Notes: generated by a model from the letters alone, not told the origin. A stretch of 64,000 nt of DNA from Limonium bicolor (GCA_023374045.1 CM041777.1:86236300-86300299); one strand, 5' to 3'; numbered from the stretch's first letter, positions 33,478 through 45,812 are shown. Numbers and translations are program-made.

Positions 33478-36046
33478 ATGGCCGCACGCTCGGACGATCT
33501 GAATGAACTATTGGATAGTAAGTCCATATTGTTTCTTCCACTTATGTTTCCATCTCATATTTCCTAGTTTTAACATTATTCAGAACCTCTAAATCATTCT
33601 CTTCAAATGTTCACAGGCGCACTGAGGATTTCAAAGTCTCATTTGATGCGCTCGATGCAGGTAAGTAGCTAATCCGTCACGGCGTCACCTTTTGCTCAAT
33701 CACTCGTGTCACGGAGACTACGCACCAACTCTAATATTTTTATCAAACCAAATTTTCTCTCGTTTCTTATTGAACTCTGCTCTTCTTTTTGTCGTGCTCC
33801 CGAAGGAAAGATGGTACTTCAGTTGAGGGAAGAGGAGAGACTGGCGGGAATTCTTTTTCGGCAACGACGAATGTTCAAGAATTAGGTTTAGCTTTGCCTG
33901 ATTTGGGGTTGAAGAAAAAGATGAGCGCTCAGTATAAGGAGGAAGCGGGTTATAAGGACTCTTACGTCTTGGAAACCCTCAACAAGCACGAGCAGCAAAC
34001 CAAAGAAGCTTTTAGAGCGTTGGAGGAGTCGGCGGGGGGAGCTACCAGTAGCAGAGCCGGTGGGTTGGGAGAAGATGGGGATTTGAATCCGCAAATGCTT
34101 GAAGAATGGGTTAAGCAATTCGAAGAGCGTGCTGGACCACAGGTATGTATTGAGATTACGTGATTTAATTTTGGTTCAGCCGCCAGTTTCTCTGTTCTTC
34201 CCTTTCGGCTGCTCTGTTGGTCAACTGTCTTTTACCATTTTGTTTTGGGAGCACCTTACACTTTAAGACTTCCAGACCCTGATGCCTGACGATCCTCAAG
34301 TTGCTTTGATATTTTATCTTGTGGATATAATGTTCGGAACTGTAGATTCTTTCCATTTTCTGTTACATGAAGCCTTGTTGGGAAATAGCTTCTAAGTTCT
34401 AACATATAAAGGTCAGAATTTGTGAGATGAAATATCTGAGAATTTAGAAGTTGATTTTGTTTTAGACTCTAGTGGGTGTCTGACATATGTACAACACTGA
34501 TCATCGACCAATCCTACAATAGTGTTCTTTATCTGTTTTTTTTTTTATTTCGTCATCAAAACAATAGGGCCCTTGAAGTATTTGATGAATTTGTGTTGGA
34601 TTGGGGTTGTTCTAGGTTGTACAGAGTGTAGTCAATGTATAAGATGATGTTAAATTAATGAAAGATTAAAACGAAATTTGTGTTATTCAAATATCAATAT
34701 ATGTTAAATGTTTTTCATATGTTTGGCGCTAAATTAGTCTGAAATTATGTTAACTCTGTTTCACCCCGAATCGGTGGCTATTGAAAGTGAGGTTTATCTG
34801 AGATTAAAAGATTAACCTCATCTACCTCCCCCATTGGAAAAAGATAGCTTTTACTTATAGGGTTCTTGTAATTATGGAAATAAAAAACTTATAGGGTTCT
34901 TGTGGTTTGCATGTCCTTGAAACATCCTTAAAACAAGAAGCATTACAGGTTTATTCTTGAAGGCTGCTGTAGGATGTTTTTTCACTATAGTGGTGAAAAT
35001 GTTGCCTGCTGCTTGTCGTAACTGTTATACGAGTAGCGAACTTAATCTTCCACAATGCATCCACAATGTTTATGCATCCACAATGATTATGTGAACCATG
35101 AGCAGACTCGAAGTTCTGAAGTATTCGCATTTGCAAAAATTATGATTTTTTGGGGGCATTTTTCTTTTCTTTTGCTTTATTTCTATTTGTTGCATCTTAC
35201 TATAAGCTTCTGACTGACTGTACCCAGGGAGTGGATTCACATTTAGAGAACATGATACAGAGACTGTTGTCCAAAGAGATCCTCCATGAACCGTTGAAAG
35301 AAATCGCAAAAAGATACCCAAAGTGGCTAGAAGATCATAGAGAGAAACTGAGCAAGGAAGATTATGGGCGGTATTCTCAACAGTATGAGGTCATGCGGGA
35401 GTTGATTGAAGTATATGAACGAGACTCATATAACTTTAAAATGATTGTTGAGCTGATGCAGAAAATGCAAGAATGTGGCCCGCCCCCTAATGACATTATC
35501 CAGGAATTGACTCCTGATATCGATCTTTCACGACTTGGACAGATGTGAGTTTTTCCATTCTGTTGAAAAAACTTATTCTTAACATGTTACAGTAAGTGTT
35601 TGTTATCAACTTGAAAATACTAGAAGAACTTTGTATCAAAATGGTTGAGTGGTGAAAAGGAAGTCAAGGGAGAATGGCTGTGAAACTTGCTCCAAAAGTC
35701 ACGCATTGAATTGTAGGAAAATCGCTTTGCTCCTGTTAACATATAACTATAACTTGATAATTGGAATTGTATTGTTGTTTCTGTTACTACTACTGTGATG
35801 TAGAAGTGCATCCTGGCCTCTATACTGAAAATTGACAAACTGGTTCTTCTGAGAAGCTTGGCTTGAGGATTGCATCAGCATCACCATCACCATCATGGTA
35901 GGTATTACAACTTGCAGTAAATTAAGTAGCGTTTTGTTCGTATTATATAGTTCTCTCATATAGTGAGTTATCTTAATGATTCGTGCAGATCAACTAAAAC
36001 CGGGTGCAGCAGGACTGCTGCTGCGACATATGTAACAAGAGTGTGA
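33478..36046 (+). CDS. PEX19: PEX19, peroxisomal membrane protein import receptor
   Basis: Exons: 33478-33517 (MAARSDDLNELLDS), 33617-33660, 33811-34142, 35228-35544, and an uncertain last exon from about 35989. PEX19 is a cytosolic chaperone that binds peroxisomal membrane proteins and docks on PEX3. The N-terminal LLDSAL region is the expected PEX3-binding end. Exon 4 holds the conserved C-terminal cargo domain, with LLSKEILHEPLKEIAKRYPKW-type sequence (residues SKEILHEP, RYPKWLE, QQYEVMREL, MQKMQECGPPPNDI). In exon 2 one G appears to be missing after GCACTG (33621-33627): the frame before gives DSAL and the frame after gives EDFKVSFDALDA, which is also the frame that joins exon 3 when the acceptor at 33810 is used. 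The usual C-terminal CaaX farnesylation box is not recovered cleanly. Identification is secure; the exact ends are not. Confidence 0.88.
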
Positions 36047-36679
36047 ATTCTTCCTCTCTGAATTATCTTGTATATTTATTTAGCTTCCAACAAAGTTAGG
36101 TTCTTTTTTTTTCAATCTCGAGTTGTACGAAGTGTTTGGCTTCCTGTTTAGTATTATCAGTGTAGTAATGATAGTTTGTGGATTCAGATAAATTCTTGAC
36201 AATTATATGATAATGTGGTGTTTCCCTTACTGGACTGTTAGGAAAACTCTCAAGTGCTTCGGAATTGGTGTTGGTCATTGGATATAAATCCCATAACCTT
36301 TATTTGACCATACCGCATCTCTGCCGAGAGAATGAGGAAGAGGCTGCCTGCAAAAAAAAAAAAACTACTAAGCTAGCACATTAACTAATTGTTCAACTGA
36401 TAGTTACACACGTTCATGTTAATGAGTATTTTTTTTACAATCAATAGCAGTAGTTTTTTTTTCCTTCTCCCACCCTTGCCCTCCGCGCTCCGCAATGTTA
36501 TATTTCCCAAGTGCCAGCAGTTAATCATCTAGCTATTAAGGGACCAAAAAAAATAAAGCCTTTTAGTTTATAGTAGCAAGCTACAACTTCACTTTTTTCA
36601 TATCCACGCACACAGGGAAAGAGAAGTGACTCAAGCAAACAAGCACCAGCTTTCATTCAGGTAATGATGTCAAAAGTCA
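36047..36679. other. Convergent intergenic region PEX19 / GT8 gene
   Basis: Two genes end towards each other here. Several A/T runs and AATAAA-like strings could serve 3' processing. No other gene is visible. Confidence 0.5.
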
Positions 36680-39600
36680 TCAATAGAGCTTGTTAATGGG
36701 AGTCAGCTGAGACTCACTACTACTGCTCAGCCTAGTTGGCAAGAAAGCCTCCCGCTCAAGCGAGACCTGAAGACTCGCCATCACCCTATTAATCGAAACC
36801 CACAAAAACGGAGCAGCACAGAAAGCGTACCCAAATACAGCGAGAGCCCTTACAACTCCATCAGGATACCAGGGAAACGCCATAACCACCAACACTCCAA
36901 AGATCCCCGTCCATGGCATGATGACAGCAGATAATGGCAACAGAAAAGAATTGACCGTTACAGAGCAGAGCGCGAATGAGCCCAACAAATACAAAGCCCA
37001 GCCAGCAATTGGATGAACCGTTTTGGGAACAACAAAGAATGGGATAGCATAAGCTGCTAAAATGGAGAAGATTGCAAATGATTTCAGAGTGGTGTGGTAG
37101 ACGGATATGATCCTGTCAGATGAGTTGCGGTAGCATAGCTTGGAGAGACCGGGCGAGCTAAGCGAGTGAGTGCGATGACACCCAAGTAGAATGCTGCTTG
37201 GATGATGATGACAGGGATTTCAGAAGTGTATCCGATGGTTGTGCGACGATGGTCGTGCCATTGAAAACCGAGTGGTAGGACTGGCCACGACCACCAGTAC
37301 CATGGTTTTAAGTAGACTGCGGAAGGGAATGTGATCACGCTGTTTGGTCCGCAGGGTACGTTCCAGCGCAGTTTTAGATCTGTTTGTTGTTTTATGGTAC
37401 AAAGACACGACAATTTGTTTAATTACTCAACCCAACCCAACACAACGCAACAAGAAAAGAGTAATGTGGTATGACTACTACACTACTACTTACAGTAATA
37501 AGATGCGTCCATCTGGTACCCCAGAGGAAGTCGATAGTATCCATCGAGTCTAGGTCGGTCGTCCCGTTGTTAGCCAGAGGAGGATGAAACATGGGCTTGT
37601 CAAGCAAATCCGGAAAGTAACCACCTAGAAATCCTTGATCTGCGCCGTCAGGGTTTGGTCTACCGATCTCAAGTTCATGTAGCATATCTTTAAAAACCTC
37701 GTTTGATGGCTGCAAATAATATTTCATCAGAAGATTCTTTTTCAACAGATGATTTCATGAGGTAGTTAAGTTAAGGTAGCTACCTGAAGGACGAAGAGAC
37801 CGGTGTGGAAGATGCAAGGGTTGATGAAGACGGCACAGAACTGACCACACTGGAAGAGCTCGTCAGTGTTTTGAAGGAATAGGTTATCAGCATCCAGCAT
37901 GACTACTCTTTCGTACTCCACTAGACTCCAAGCGTAGAGCTTGTTCATTGTGAGTTTGAATCTGTCATCGAAGTTGTCGTTTGATTTGTATGGGTTGTTA
38001 AGATTCTCTACTCTCTTCACCTTCACTCCATCTTCATTCTCCCTGTTAACAGTAGAAGAAGACCAACACCAACAGTAGTTCATTACACTATTTATTTTAA
38101 AACCAATATATGATCATTCATAACAAGATCGAAAACATAATTACAAACCTAAGATCAACATAGACCGACTAGGAGCCAAGATTCACAACCATTGTTCACA
38201 AGCAAAAGACCCAAGGGATGGCCAGACTACTAGTAGCAATAGAGGCTTCTTGGGCTATTGCAGAAGTAGATAGATTAGCCAAGATCCCCAGGTTCGGAAC
38301 TGATCGTTAGCAAAACCACAAAACCAAAGGTTACGAACCAACCATTCGGAGCCACCATCAACCAACTTAGAAGAGCTAAACAAATCGCCACGAGCAAACC
38401 AAAGTAGCATGGTAAGGCACAAGGCATGACTACCAAGTACTTAACCAAAATATACAAACAACAAAGGTGTTCATAGACAAAACAAAGGGTCACAAGACAC
38501 CCAACTAAAAAACAGACAACTCCTAGGTAAACAAACAAGAGTCAGGATTGAGCCTTGAGAAGAGCTTCAAAGCCTTCAACCATTCTTCATTTTGAGCTCC
38601 AAAAGGAACACGCCTATTTCACAACTGTGCCGGGAAGATTGAGCTGCTTACCTGGTGGGATGAAATTGAAACCAGAAGGGGGTGAAATTCATTAAGCTGC
38701 TTACCTGGACGCACATTTTGGACACCGGGGTTCTATCTAAGCTTGGCATTCTTGGTCTCTTAGGCGTCGATATTGATGATGCTGACTAGAGGCCACTCTA
38801 ACCAATCAAAGGCAGGGCTAGGGGAAGATTGTTGTTGAGTAGATCATATGCGACCTACTGACAAAGAGCCATTGATCAGGGTGAAGCCCTTACATGGTCC
38901 AAGCTTGGCCATATAGACATTGGAGCGCAGCCACGGCCCAAAATTGGAGGTTTCGCTTTTGCTAGGTTGGTCCTAATTGTTTTTGAACAACAACACATGT
39001 ATTAGTTCTATCTCTGCTTAATGGCTTTTTAGCAGTCCGTTGTGCTTAATCAACTACTATCATACGAGGGAGATCTCCATCGTTGATCAAACAGTCAAGC
39101 TTGTTTTAAAATATTTTGTTCTATTCGATTATTCAGAAAGGAAACTTCTTGGTTGCATCCTAATATAGCTATTATAGCTATATATGTACATATCCCTATA
39201 AAAATTACACGGTTGTATATATAATGGTATATATTGAATTCTTATATTACTAAAATTGTATTAGATGTATGTACCGAAAACCTTTATTTTTACTATATAG
39301 AAACCGTATCACTACAAATGTTATCAAAGATAACTACATATGGTTGTAACTAAAAATATGAAGAAAAGCAATAAAAGAGACATCTGATTAGGTAATTGTA
39401 GTGTTAGTTCATGCTAATATCTTTACTTAGATACTCATCTTAAATGCCTGATATATGGTGGTAGGCTCAACTCCGTCTAAGATTAAAGACAGACGAAAGA
39501 ATTACAATACTACAAGACGGTCCTAATTCATATTCCCAAACTAAATTAACCCCTGAAAATCCATGTATATAAGTACAGCTTGATCTAGGCCGTTTTGTCT

Positions 39601-41320
39601 TTATAGCGTTTTTTGGCCTACTCCCAACCGTCTTCACCTCACATTATTTGTCATTCAACACACACGTCATTTTATTTGTGGTAAGAATTTCCACATCCCC
39701 CCACCCACAAAAATATCAGGTGCGAAAAAAGACAAAGACTTTAGTGGAGAAATACATATATAAAGATAAAAGAAAAGAGGTATTGCTCTTCTTTCTATGC
39801 TTCTAAGATTGACTTTATGAATCAGATTAGAGCATTATATATGGGCATCATTTCCGTTTCCGTGTATGAGCATCCAATTTTATCCCTTCAACAGATGACA
39901 CCACCACATACCGTGTCATCATTCATCCATCCATTCCTTGTAAGCAAACAAGCTCTAATAAAAGAAAAACTAGGTTTTGTTTTTAGTCTAGGACACAAAT
40001 TCATTGATTGTATACTATTAATAATATAAACTCTTTCAAAAAAAAAAATATAAACACATGGTGTCATCTACCGCCCAATCGATTGATGTAAATGGTACTA
40101 CTATTAATTAACCCAAAATATCTGTAGTTTAGTAGATATTTGTTATAAAGTCCAAACAAAGAAATAGTAAACGGTCAAGTATCTTAAAAACATCCACTTG
40201 TAAAGTAAAAAAACTGACCATACCATACCTCCGGCTCTAATATAGAATATGTTTGCTTCCAAACAAAAAGATTAGAGTATACCATAGACACAGAGAAATG
40301 GTGATGGTGTGGGTGGGTATTGACACATCCCAACTTTCGAGATAAATTATTCAAAAAAAAAAAAATAGATAGACACGGATAGCTAGAAGTGGATATTGAC
40401 ATGGCTCTGATCTACGAATTATATATCTCTATTTCTTTGTTGCTCTACTGTTGTTATTCACTTGTCCGTTAGGCCTTCGACCAAACAATTACAACGTAAT
40501 AATCGCTTTAAAAAAAACATACTAATAATAATAATCGAACAGATTCTGGTACTAAAACGGGGTTTGTCGTTTTTCCTTACTCAGAAATGAAGGAAGGAGT
40601 TGTATCGGATTGGGGTTCCAGGCTAATACTATATATCAATCGGTTCGGTTCTTATCTCTAATTACTTTATCAACACAAACAAAAGGTTACGGCACCCACT
40701 TTCCTTGGGTATGATCTGGATAAATTATTCTACGGAACGAAACCGAACCAGAGAGAGCTGGGAATCACCAAAGGGACGACGAGGAATCAAGAAACGAAAA
40801 GCAACACCCAGGAAGAAGAAGAAGAAGAAGAAGAAGAAGTGCTGTCTCTCTCGATTACATTACTCTAGTAGTAGTAATTAAAAAAAACAGAGGGAGAAAG
40901 AGCACAACACACAATGCAGACGACGTGTATAAATCCACGACTCAACCCGACAGTCCATTAAACAGTAGACATCTGGCAAAAGATAAAAACAGAGCTAGTC
41001 CGTCAGTCAGTAAAGAGTTTTGTTGACTTACAGAGCTCTAACCCAACGTAGAGGAACATCAATGGAGGCAATGACAACGAGATCCGCTTGTGCTCTAACC
41101 TTCTTCAGTGACCTCATCATCACTCGTGTCGCTATGTAGAACTCGTAATCCCTTGGTGTCCCCATATACATCATCGCCGCGTATGCATTCTTATTTTGTG
41201 TTGATCTTTTCTTCCATTCATCACCGCCGCACCCGACACAAACGACACCGTATCACTCAACGACACCGCCAACACCAATAACACAAGTTTTACTACTACT
41301 ACTGCTACTACTCTCCTCAT
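36680..41320 (-). CDS. GT8 glucuronosyltransferase-like protein (PGSIP7/8 type)
   Basis: Exons on the minus strand: 41320-41032, 38042-37784, 37709-37494 and 37379-36680, about 488 codons. Exon 1 has a hydrophobic signal/anchor (VVAVVVVKLVLLVLAVSL) and MMYMGTPRDYEFYIATRV. Exon 2 holds the GT8 metal-binding DxD in VVMLDADNLFL and CGQFCAVFINPCIFHTG. Exon 3 has DGADQGFLGGYFPDLLD. Exon 4 has GPNSVITFP, KPWYWWSWPVLPLG, then several membrane segments up to INKLY and stop. This is the plant PGSIP7/8 group of family 8, Golgi enzymes whose sugar acceptor is not settled; the related IPUT1 and GUX proteins transfer glucuronic acid. Three isolated single-base deletions break the frame, near 41223, 37537 and 37146, with conserved sequence resuming at once in each case. 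Intron 1 is ~3 kb. Confidence 0.9.
38043..41031 (-). other. Intron 1 of the GT8 gene
   Basis: The 2,989-bp intron has a GTAAGT donor and a TTAACAG acceptor. It includes a GC-richer block at 38,150-38,960 with a duplicated GAGCTGCTTACCTGG segment (38641-38656 and 38694-38709 region), possibly an old insertion, and a GAA-type microsatellite near the 5' end. An 87-codon minus-strand ORF at 38275-38538 shows no family features. Confidence 0.6.
40811..40838. repeat. GAA microsatellite
   Basis: Eight to nine AGA/GAA triplets in a row lie in intron 1 of the GT8 gene, about 200 bp from exon 1. Confidence 0.9.
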
Positions 41321-41413
41321 CTTCCACCTTCTTTCTTTTCCTTTCCTCGCTCTCTCTAGATTTCTCCCCCAGTAAACTCTCGGTTTTGATTCGAGAACTT
41401 CAATCGGTGTGAC

Positions 41414-41420
41414 TTTATAA
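41414..41420 (-). promoter_or_regulatory. TATA box of the GT8 gene
   Basis: The minus strand reads TTTATAAAGTC about 95 nt before the start codon at 41320, followed by a pyrimidine-rich leader. Position and sequence fit a plant core promoter. Confidence 0.6.
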
Positions 41421-41429
41421 ATTACCGGA

Positions 41430-42590
41430 AGAGTCCGATGGAAATGAAATTACACTCACACAGACACACACAAAAGAAAGCTCTCCGCCCGGTCGTTGTA
41501 AATTTAGAAGTTGAAGGTGAGTGAGTGAACAGCAACGAATGAGTAGGTACTTTATTTGTTGTGTGGGACAGAAGAACAACAAAAGGATAGAAGAATACAG
41601 AGAGAAGTGGAAGAAACCTTTTTATAAAAAAAAAAAAAAAGTACTACTTGCTTTGCTCTCTTCTCTTGTCTTCTCTCTCTTACCACCAGGAAGACAGAGC
41701 AGAACAGACAGCACTTCCTTCGGCTTCCAGCACCACCCTTTGTTTTTCATTTCCCTCTGTGACGAAACGGAAGCGAGCAGGCAAAGCGCGTAACATAAAT
41801 TAATCTCAGGAAGTTTGACCATCAAGCGGGAGGAAATTGCTTGCTATGGACACGTGGCACGTATAGAGGAGCAGTGTACAATCCTTACGCAGGGAATTCA
41901 GCATGCTAGGCTTTCATCATAGCTGGGACGTCAATAGGGATATGAGCGTGGAATCAATCTACAGACTGGGAAATACTGAATTAATGTATATGTAGATTTA
42001 TAATATTTTTTGATTCACTGCAATAGACTTTCAAGTACCTGGGACTGGGGAAGAATTACTTTTTTTTGGGCCACTGCCATCCGAAACGACGACTATGAAT
42101 AGATTATAGCAAAATTAAAATATACTAAGCAATTAGATACTAATTATATGTAGTAGCACTACTATGGAGTAAACATATTGATTACTATAAATTAAACATG
42201 ACCTGTACTCCACTTATCAATTTTTGCCTTTTTGTACTCGCCGACTTTCCTTGCTAATTTTATCTTCTGCTTACCTTAATTGTTGTTCTCAATTGAACCC
42301 ACTGGACCGATCTTTAATTATTCCAACTCATCCGTGTCATGATGATGAGTGTGTGTTTATTTTTTAACCATATCTTCCTTCTCTTTGTTGTCTGATTCCC
42401 AATATAACACAGGTATTGCTAATCTCCCTGATTATTAAAGTTGCTTTTGGTTTTTTTTTATAATTATAGGCACATGGCGTAGGGTGCCACAAGGGCAAAT
42501 CAAACAACACCGACTCAACTCTTACATAACCTTTCTAGTCTTATCTTACACAAATATTACACGGGACATCTTACTAAAGTCTAGAGATCT
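41430..42590. other. Upstream intergenic DNA
   Basis: It contains the distal promoter of the GT8 gene and AT-rich sequence. I see no gene. Confidence 0.4.
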
Positions 42591-42596
42591 TGTCCT

Positions 42597-42960
42597 AGGG
42601 ACCTTCCTTGACCTCTTCTTACAACTTTTCTCTTGTATCTTTGACGATATGGCGGACATGCTCATCTTGGGACCGTCCTACACGTCATCCATTCCTCTTC
42701 CAGGCTGGGTAATCGGAGAGTAAACTCCTTTCCCCCACCACCGTCCTTCACGGCGCACCTTCCTTGACCTCTATTTACAACATTTCCCTTGCATCTCTGA
42801 CAATATGGCGGACATGCTCGTCTTGGGACCAACCTACACACATCCATTCCTCTTCCAGGCTGGGTAATCGGAGAGTAAACTCCTTTCCCCCACTACCGTC
42901 CTTCACGACACTTCATTCCTCCACCAGGTTGGGTAATCGGAGAGAAACTCCATTCCTCCA
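42597..42960. repeat. Tandem repeat, ~155-bp unit, 2.4 copies
   Basis: Two units at about 42600-42755 and 42756-42906 share ACCTTCCTTGACCTC, GATATGGCGGACATGCTC-like and GGCTGGGTAATCGGAGAG segments; a third partial unit (42907-42960) keeps GGTTGGGTAATCGGAGAG. The final ACTCCTTTCCCCCA part is repeated once more in diverged form up to about 43000. The ORFs through it only reflect the repeat. Confidence 0.85.
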
Positions 42961-43107
42961 CTCCCCCAGAATGAGGAAATAAACTCATTTCCTCCACCAA
43001 AGTTGCTTTTGGTATATACATACATATATATATCAGATATTAGTGTAGTGTATCTGGTAAATAAAATTATCTAAAAAATAGCTCATCACACAGACAAGTG
43101 TATCATT

Positions 43108-43458
43108 TTAATTATGAGATTTAGAACCACTAAACGCCAGTTGATAAAACAAGGCATACAATTGTCTTCTATGAGAGTTCTTTCTATTGGTTTTGCCCTG
43201 CCAATGCATTGATGAGGCATGGTTTGGCGGTACCGGAATGGAAGTTATGTAAGTCCCTAATCGTGTGGAAAATGGTATATATGTGTATTCTGAAGAAGTC
43301 AAGGGACCTGGCCTGGCTTGATGAGGTAGCTTAGCATACCCGAAGCCGAAGAATAGTATGCCAAACAATGACAGGGAGAGCAACACACGTATAAATGCAA
43401 ATAATCTACCCAACACAAATAGAGTTCTGAGTTCTTCTAATGTGTTAGTATGATGCAT
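43108..43458 (-). CDS. Hypothetical small secreted protein (very weak IDA-like peptide candidate)
   Basis: An intronless 116-codon frame starts MHHTNTLEELRTLF and has a strong hydrophobic segment at residues 18-38 (AFIRVLLSLSLFGILFFGFGYA), which could be a signal peptide with an odd long N-terminus. Near residues 75-87 it has SIPVPPNHASSMHW, which matches the proline-rich IDA/IDL abscission peptide pattern (PIPPSAPSKRHN) at only about half of the positions. The tail after it is longer than in known IDA proteins. It may equally be a chance ORF in intergenic DNA. Confidence 0.2.
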   Translation of the reverse strand: MHHTNTLEELRTLFVLGRLFAFIRVLLSLSLFGILFFGFGYAKLPHQARPGPLTSSEYTYIPFSTRLGTYITSIPVPPNHASSMHWQGKTNRKNSHRRQLYALFYQLAFSGSKSHN

Positions 43459-43789
43459 TCTTCTTTTCCTTCAAAAAAAAATGCATTCTTCTAAGTGGGG
43501 TGAGCGCCTGTGGTGCGGCTGTACGGTAGATGAATAGTAATTGTCACCATAAAACAAAATCTAAAAACTTTCATCAAATGGAAAATTTTGCTTATGAATG
43601 CAACTTTCCTTGTGATTTCCCTTGTCCTTCCAGAATGAGAAAAACATTTAGCAAAAGTATTAAGATCTCCTCATTTGGGATGTAACGAGAATCAAATATC
43701 TTATCTTATCTTGGATGGTCTTATTCGTTTTTTCTCCATTTTATGTACACCAAATCCACCAAATCAGTTGTTTAGGGACAACTGCTCGG

Positions 43790-44150
43790 GGCTGCTGTTG
43801 GGTCCTGTTACTGGAAATTGAGAAGTTGTCTGTTGATGGTTTTACAGAAGCTGTCAGCTGTTGATTTTGGTGTTTGGTGGAACGTCTGGTGATGGTTTTT
43901 AAAAGTAGAGGCAGTTGTTAGGTTCTGCTGCTGAAAATTGAGAAGTTGTTGTTGATGATTTTGCAGAAACTGTTAGCTTGTTGGTTTTGGGTGTTTGGTG
44001 GAAACCTACTGATTTTAAAAATTGAGAAATTGTCTGCTGCTGTAAACTGTTCCAAAACAAGCTCAATAGATTGTGATATCCAGTGTTACGAAAAGATGGT
44101 CTATGCGTCTTGAACTGAAAATTAAGTATGTCGATCAGTCGGTGTAACAT
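43790..44150. repeat. Imperfect ~120-bp repeats
   Basis: The segment TGAAAATTGAGAAGTTGT followed by GTTGATGATTTTGCAGAA and TTGGTGTTTGGTGG recurs two to three times (about 43815, 43930, 44020). It resembles the inside of a small non-autonomous DNA transposon, but I could not define its ends. Confidence 0.6.
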
Positions 44151-45440
44151 TCACCACAAAACAAAAAGTTTGTCGATGTAACATAAAAGAATTTAAGATG
44201 ATATTATGACTCATGTGAAAGAAAGTCAAACTCTTCAGCCCCGGAGTTGTGTGAAAGACCACATATTTCCGTTATAGACGGAAATAATCCAGACCATTAG
44301 GCGCGCACTCTGAAATGTGCAGATCAATGGTTGTGATAAAATAATGAAAGTGTACCTATTTGTTTACAACTATAGAGTTACTTTTATATTGCTATAGTTT
44401 AATACATATTTATAAAAAAAAATATATCACTATCCACACGCCTCCGGTCACCTGGGTGTATAAAAGCCAAAGGAAATAACAAAATTCGGTCAGCGACGGA
44501 TAATCCATTTCTGCCATAATCCTCGCCCCACTCTTTCGTTTCTTTGGAAAGTTGGTCGGAAACACAAGGCCGCAACCTACAAGTAAGAGTTTGGTCGCGG
44601 GTCAAGTTAATGCATTTGATTCCGGACATACTGATATACCCGTAACTAAATTTATTTGGATTATTTGTCATCATCCAGCTTCAAAAGGAGGAACCGTCAA
44701 TCTGTATTATAACCCAATATTCTCAATTTTACGATATCATATACTTCACCCAAAGTGTCATCTTCCTTCTGCCTATTCATTTCATTTCGATGTCCGATAG
44801 TTTCAAAATATATAACATAATATATTTATTAACGTACCCCTAATCTAGTAGGATGTAGCTTTTTATGTTTGAAAAATCCAACATATGTAAACTTTTAACT
44901 TCTGAAGCCTCTCTCTAATTATAAGTTACAGTAGTTTTTTTTCTTGTTTTAGTCCGGCTAAAACAGTCGAATGGTCTTGACAGAAGAGATTTAGATGACT
45001 CAAATTGGTATACTCGGATTATCTTCTCGTTTTTTAGTACTCATAGGTTTTAGTGGCATCTCTAGTCAGCCTCTTCGAATCTGTGAAACCAATCTCGGTG
45101 TAGTCATGTTGCCAAACACCAACACAAAGGTAAGTCGTACCCTGGACGTTCTTTCAGTTTTCATAGTCATCCCTCTTAGTATTTTTCTACTCATCTGTAT
45201 ACAATGAATTAATTACTACTTATCAATATTGATACCACTATCTAGGTGGTTTATTTCTTTACCGTGCCAAGACCATGACATTGAATAATTATGTACATGT
45301 TATTACAGGAAATGTTTTCTTGTCTATTTTTGGATGAGTACCATTGAAAATACTATACTCGATATAGTCTTTATGGTAATATACCCTTATTGACTAACAA
45401 TTCACCATTATTTGGTGATATTTTTGTATTGAGGTTAATC
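44151..45440. other. Unassigned intergenic DNA
   Basis: ORFs of 70-91 codons on both strands have no family signature. A short perfect stem (TATTTCCGT/ACGGAAATA) lies at about 44265-44288. Confidence 0.4.
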
Positions 45441-45651
45441 ACATCATATATAATTTTTTTTGATAAGTAGCTGTGAAAACAGCAATAAGGCAATACTGAG
45501 ACTCACTCAAATAGAATCTTTCTTGCCAATAAAAAAGAGCAACTGAAATAAAATAGTCAGAGAAAATAGAAAGATCCGGGACAATAATTCTAGGGGTTCC
45601 AAAGAAGACAATAGATGACACATAAATTTCACCGATGAACATCATATATAA
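45441..45651 (-). mobile_element. SINE-like element with 13-bp target duplication and a shared 3' tail
   Basis: ACATCATATATAA occurs at 45441-45453 and 45639-45651. Between them the minus-strand unit of about 185 nt ends in an A tail preceded by CAGCTACTTATC. Its last ~70 nt (GCAAGAAAGATTC, TCAGTATTGC, CTACTTATC) align with the 3' part of the SINE at 6581-6733, while its first half has no tRNA-like A and B boxes. A shared tail suggests mobilisation by the same LINE. Confidence 0.8.
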
Positions 45652-45705
45652 ATATGATGTATGTTTTGTATTGTTGCTTGAAATAACAAATACTCACTAA
45701 CTGTG

Positions 45706-45712
<7 letters not shown>

Positions 45713-45780
<68 letters not shown>
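45713..45780. repeat. (TA)n microsatellite
   Basis: An uninterrupted AT/TA dinucleotide tract of about 68 bp. Confidence 0.97.
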
Positions 45781-45783
<3 letters not shown>

Positions 45784-45797
45784 CCAAATTCTAAATC

Positions 45798-45812
45798 CTG
45801 GCTCCGCCCCTG
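45798..45812. mobile_element. Orphan hAT terminus
   Basis: CCTGGCTCCGCCCCTG is the reverse complement of the common plant hAT end CAGGGGCGGAGCCAGG. No left partner was found; the TA tract lies where the element body should be. Confidence 0.5.

Noticed and set aside
38275..38538. 87-codon hydrophobic ORF in the GT8 intron as a gene
   Set aside because: It starts inside the intron, has no homology I recognise and its hydrophobicity follows from base composition.
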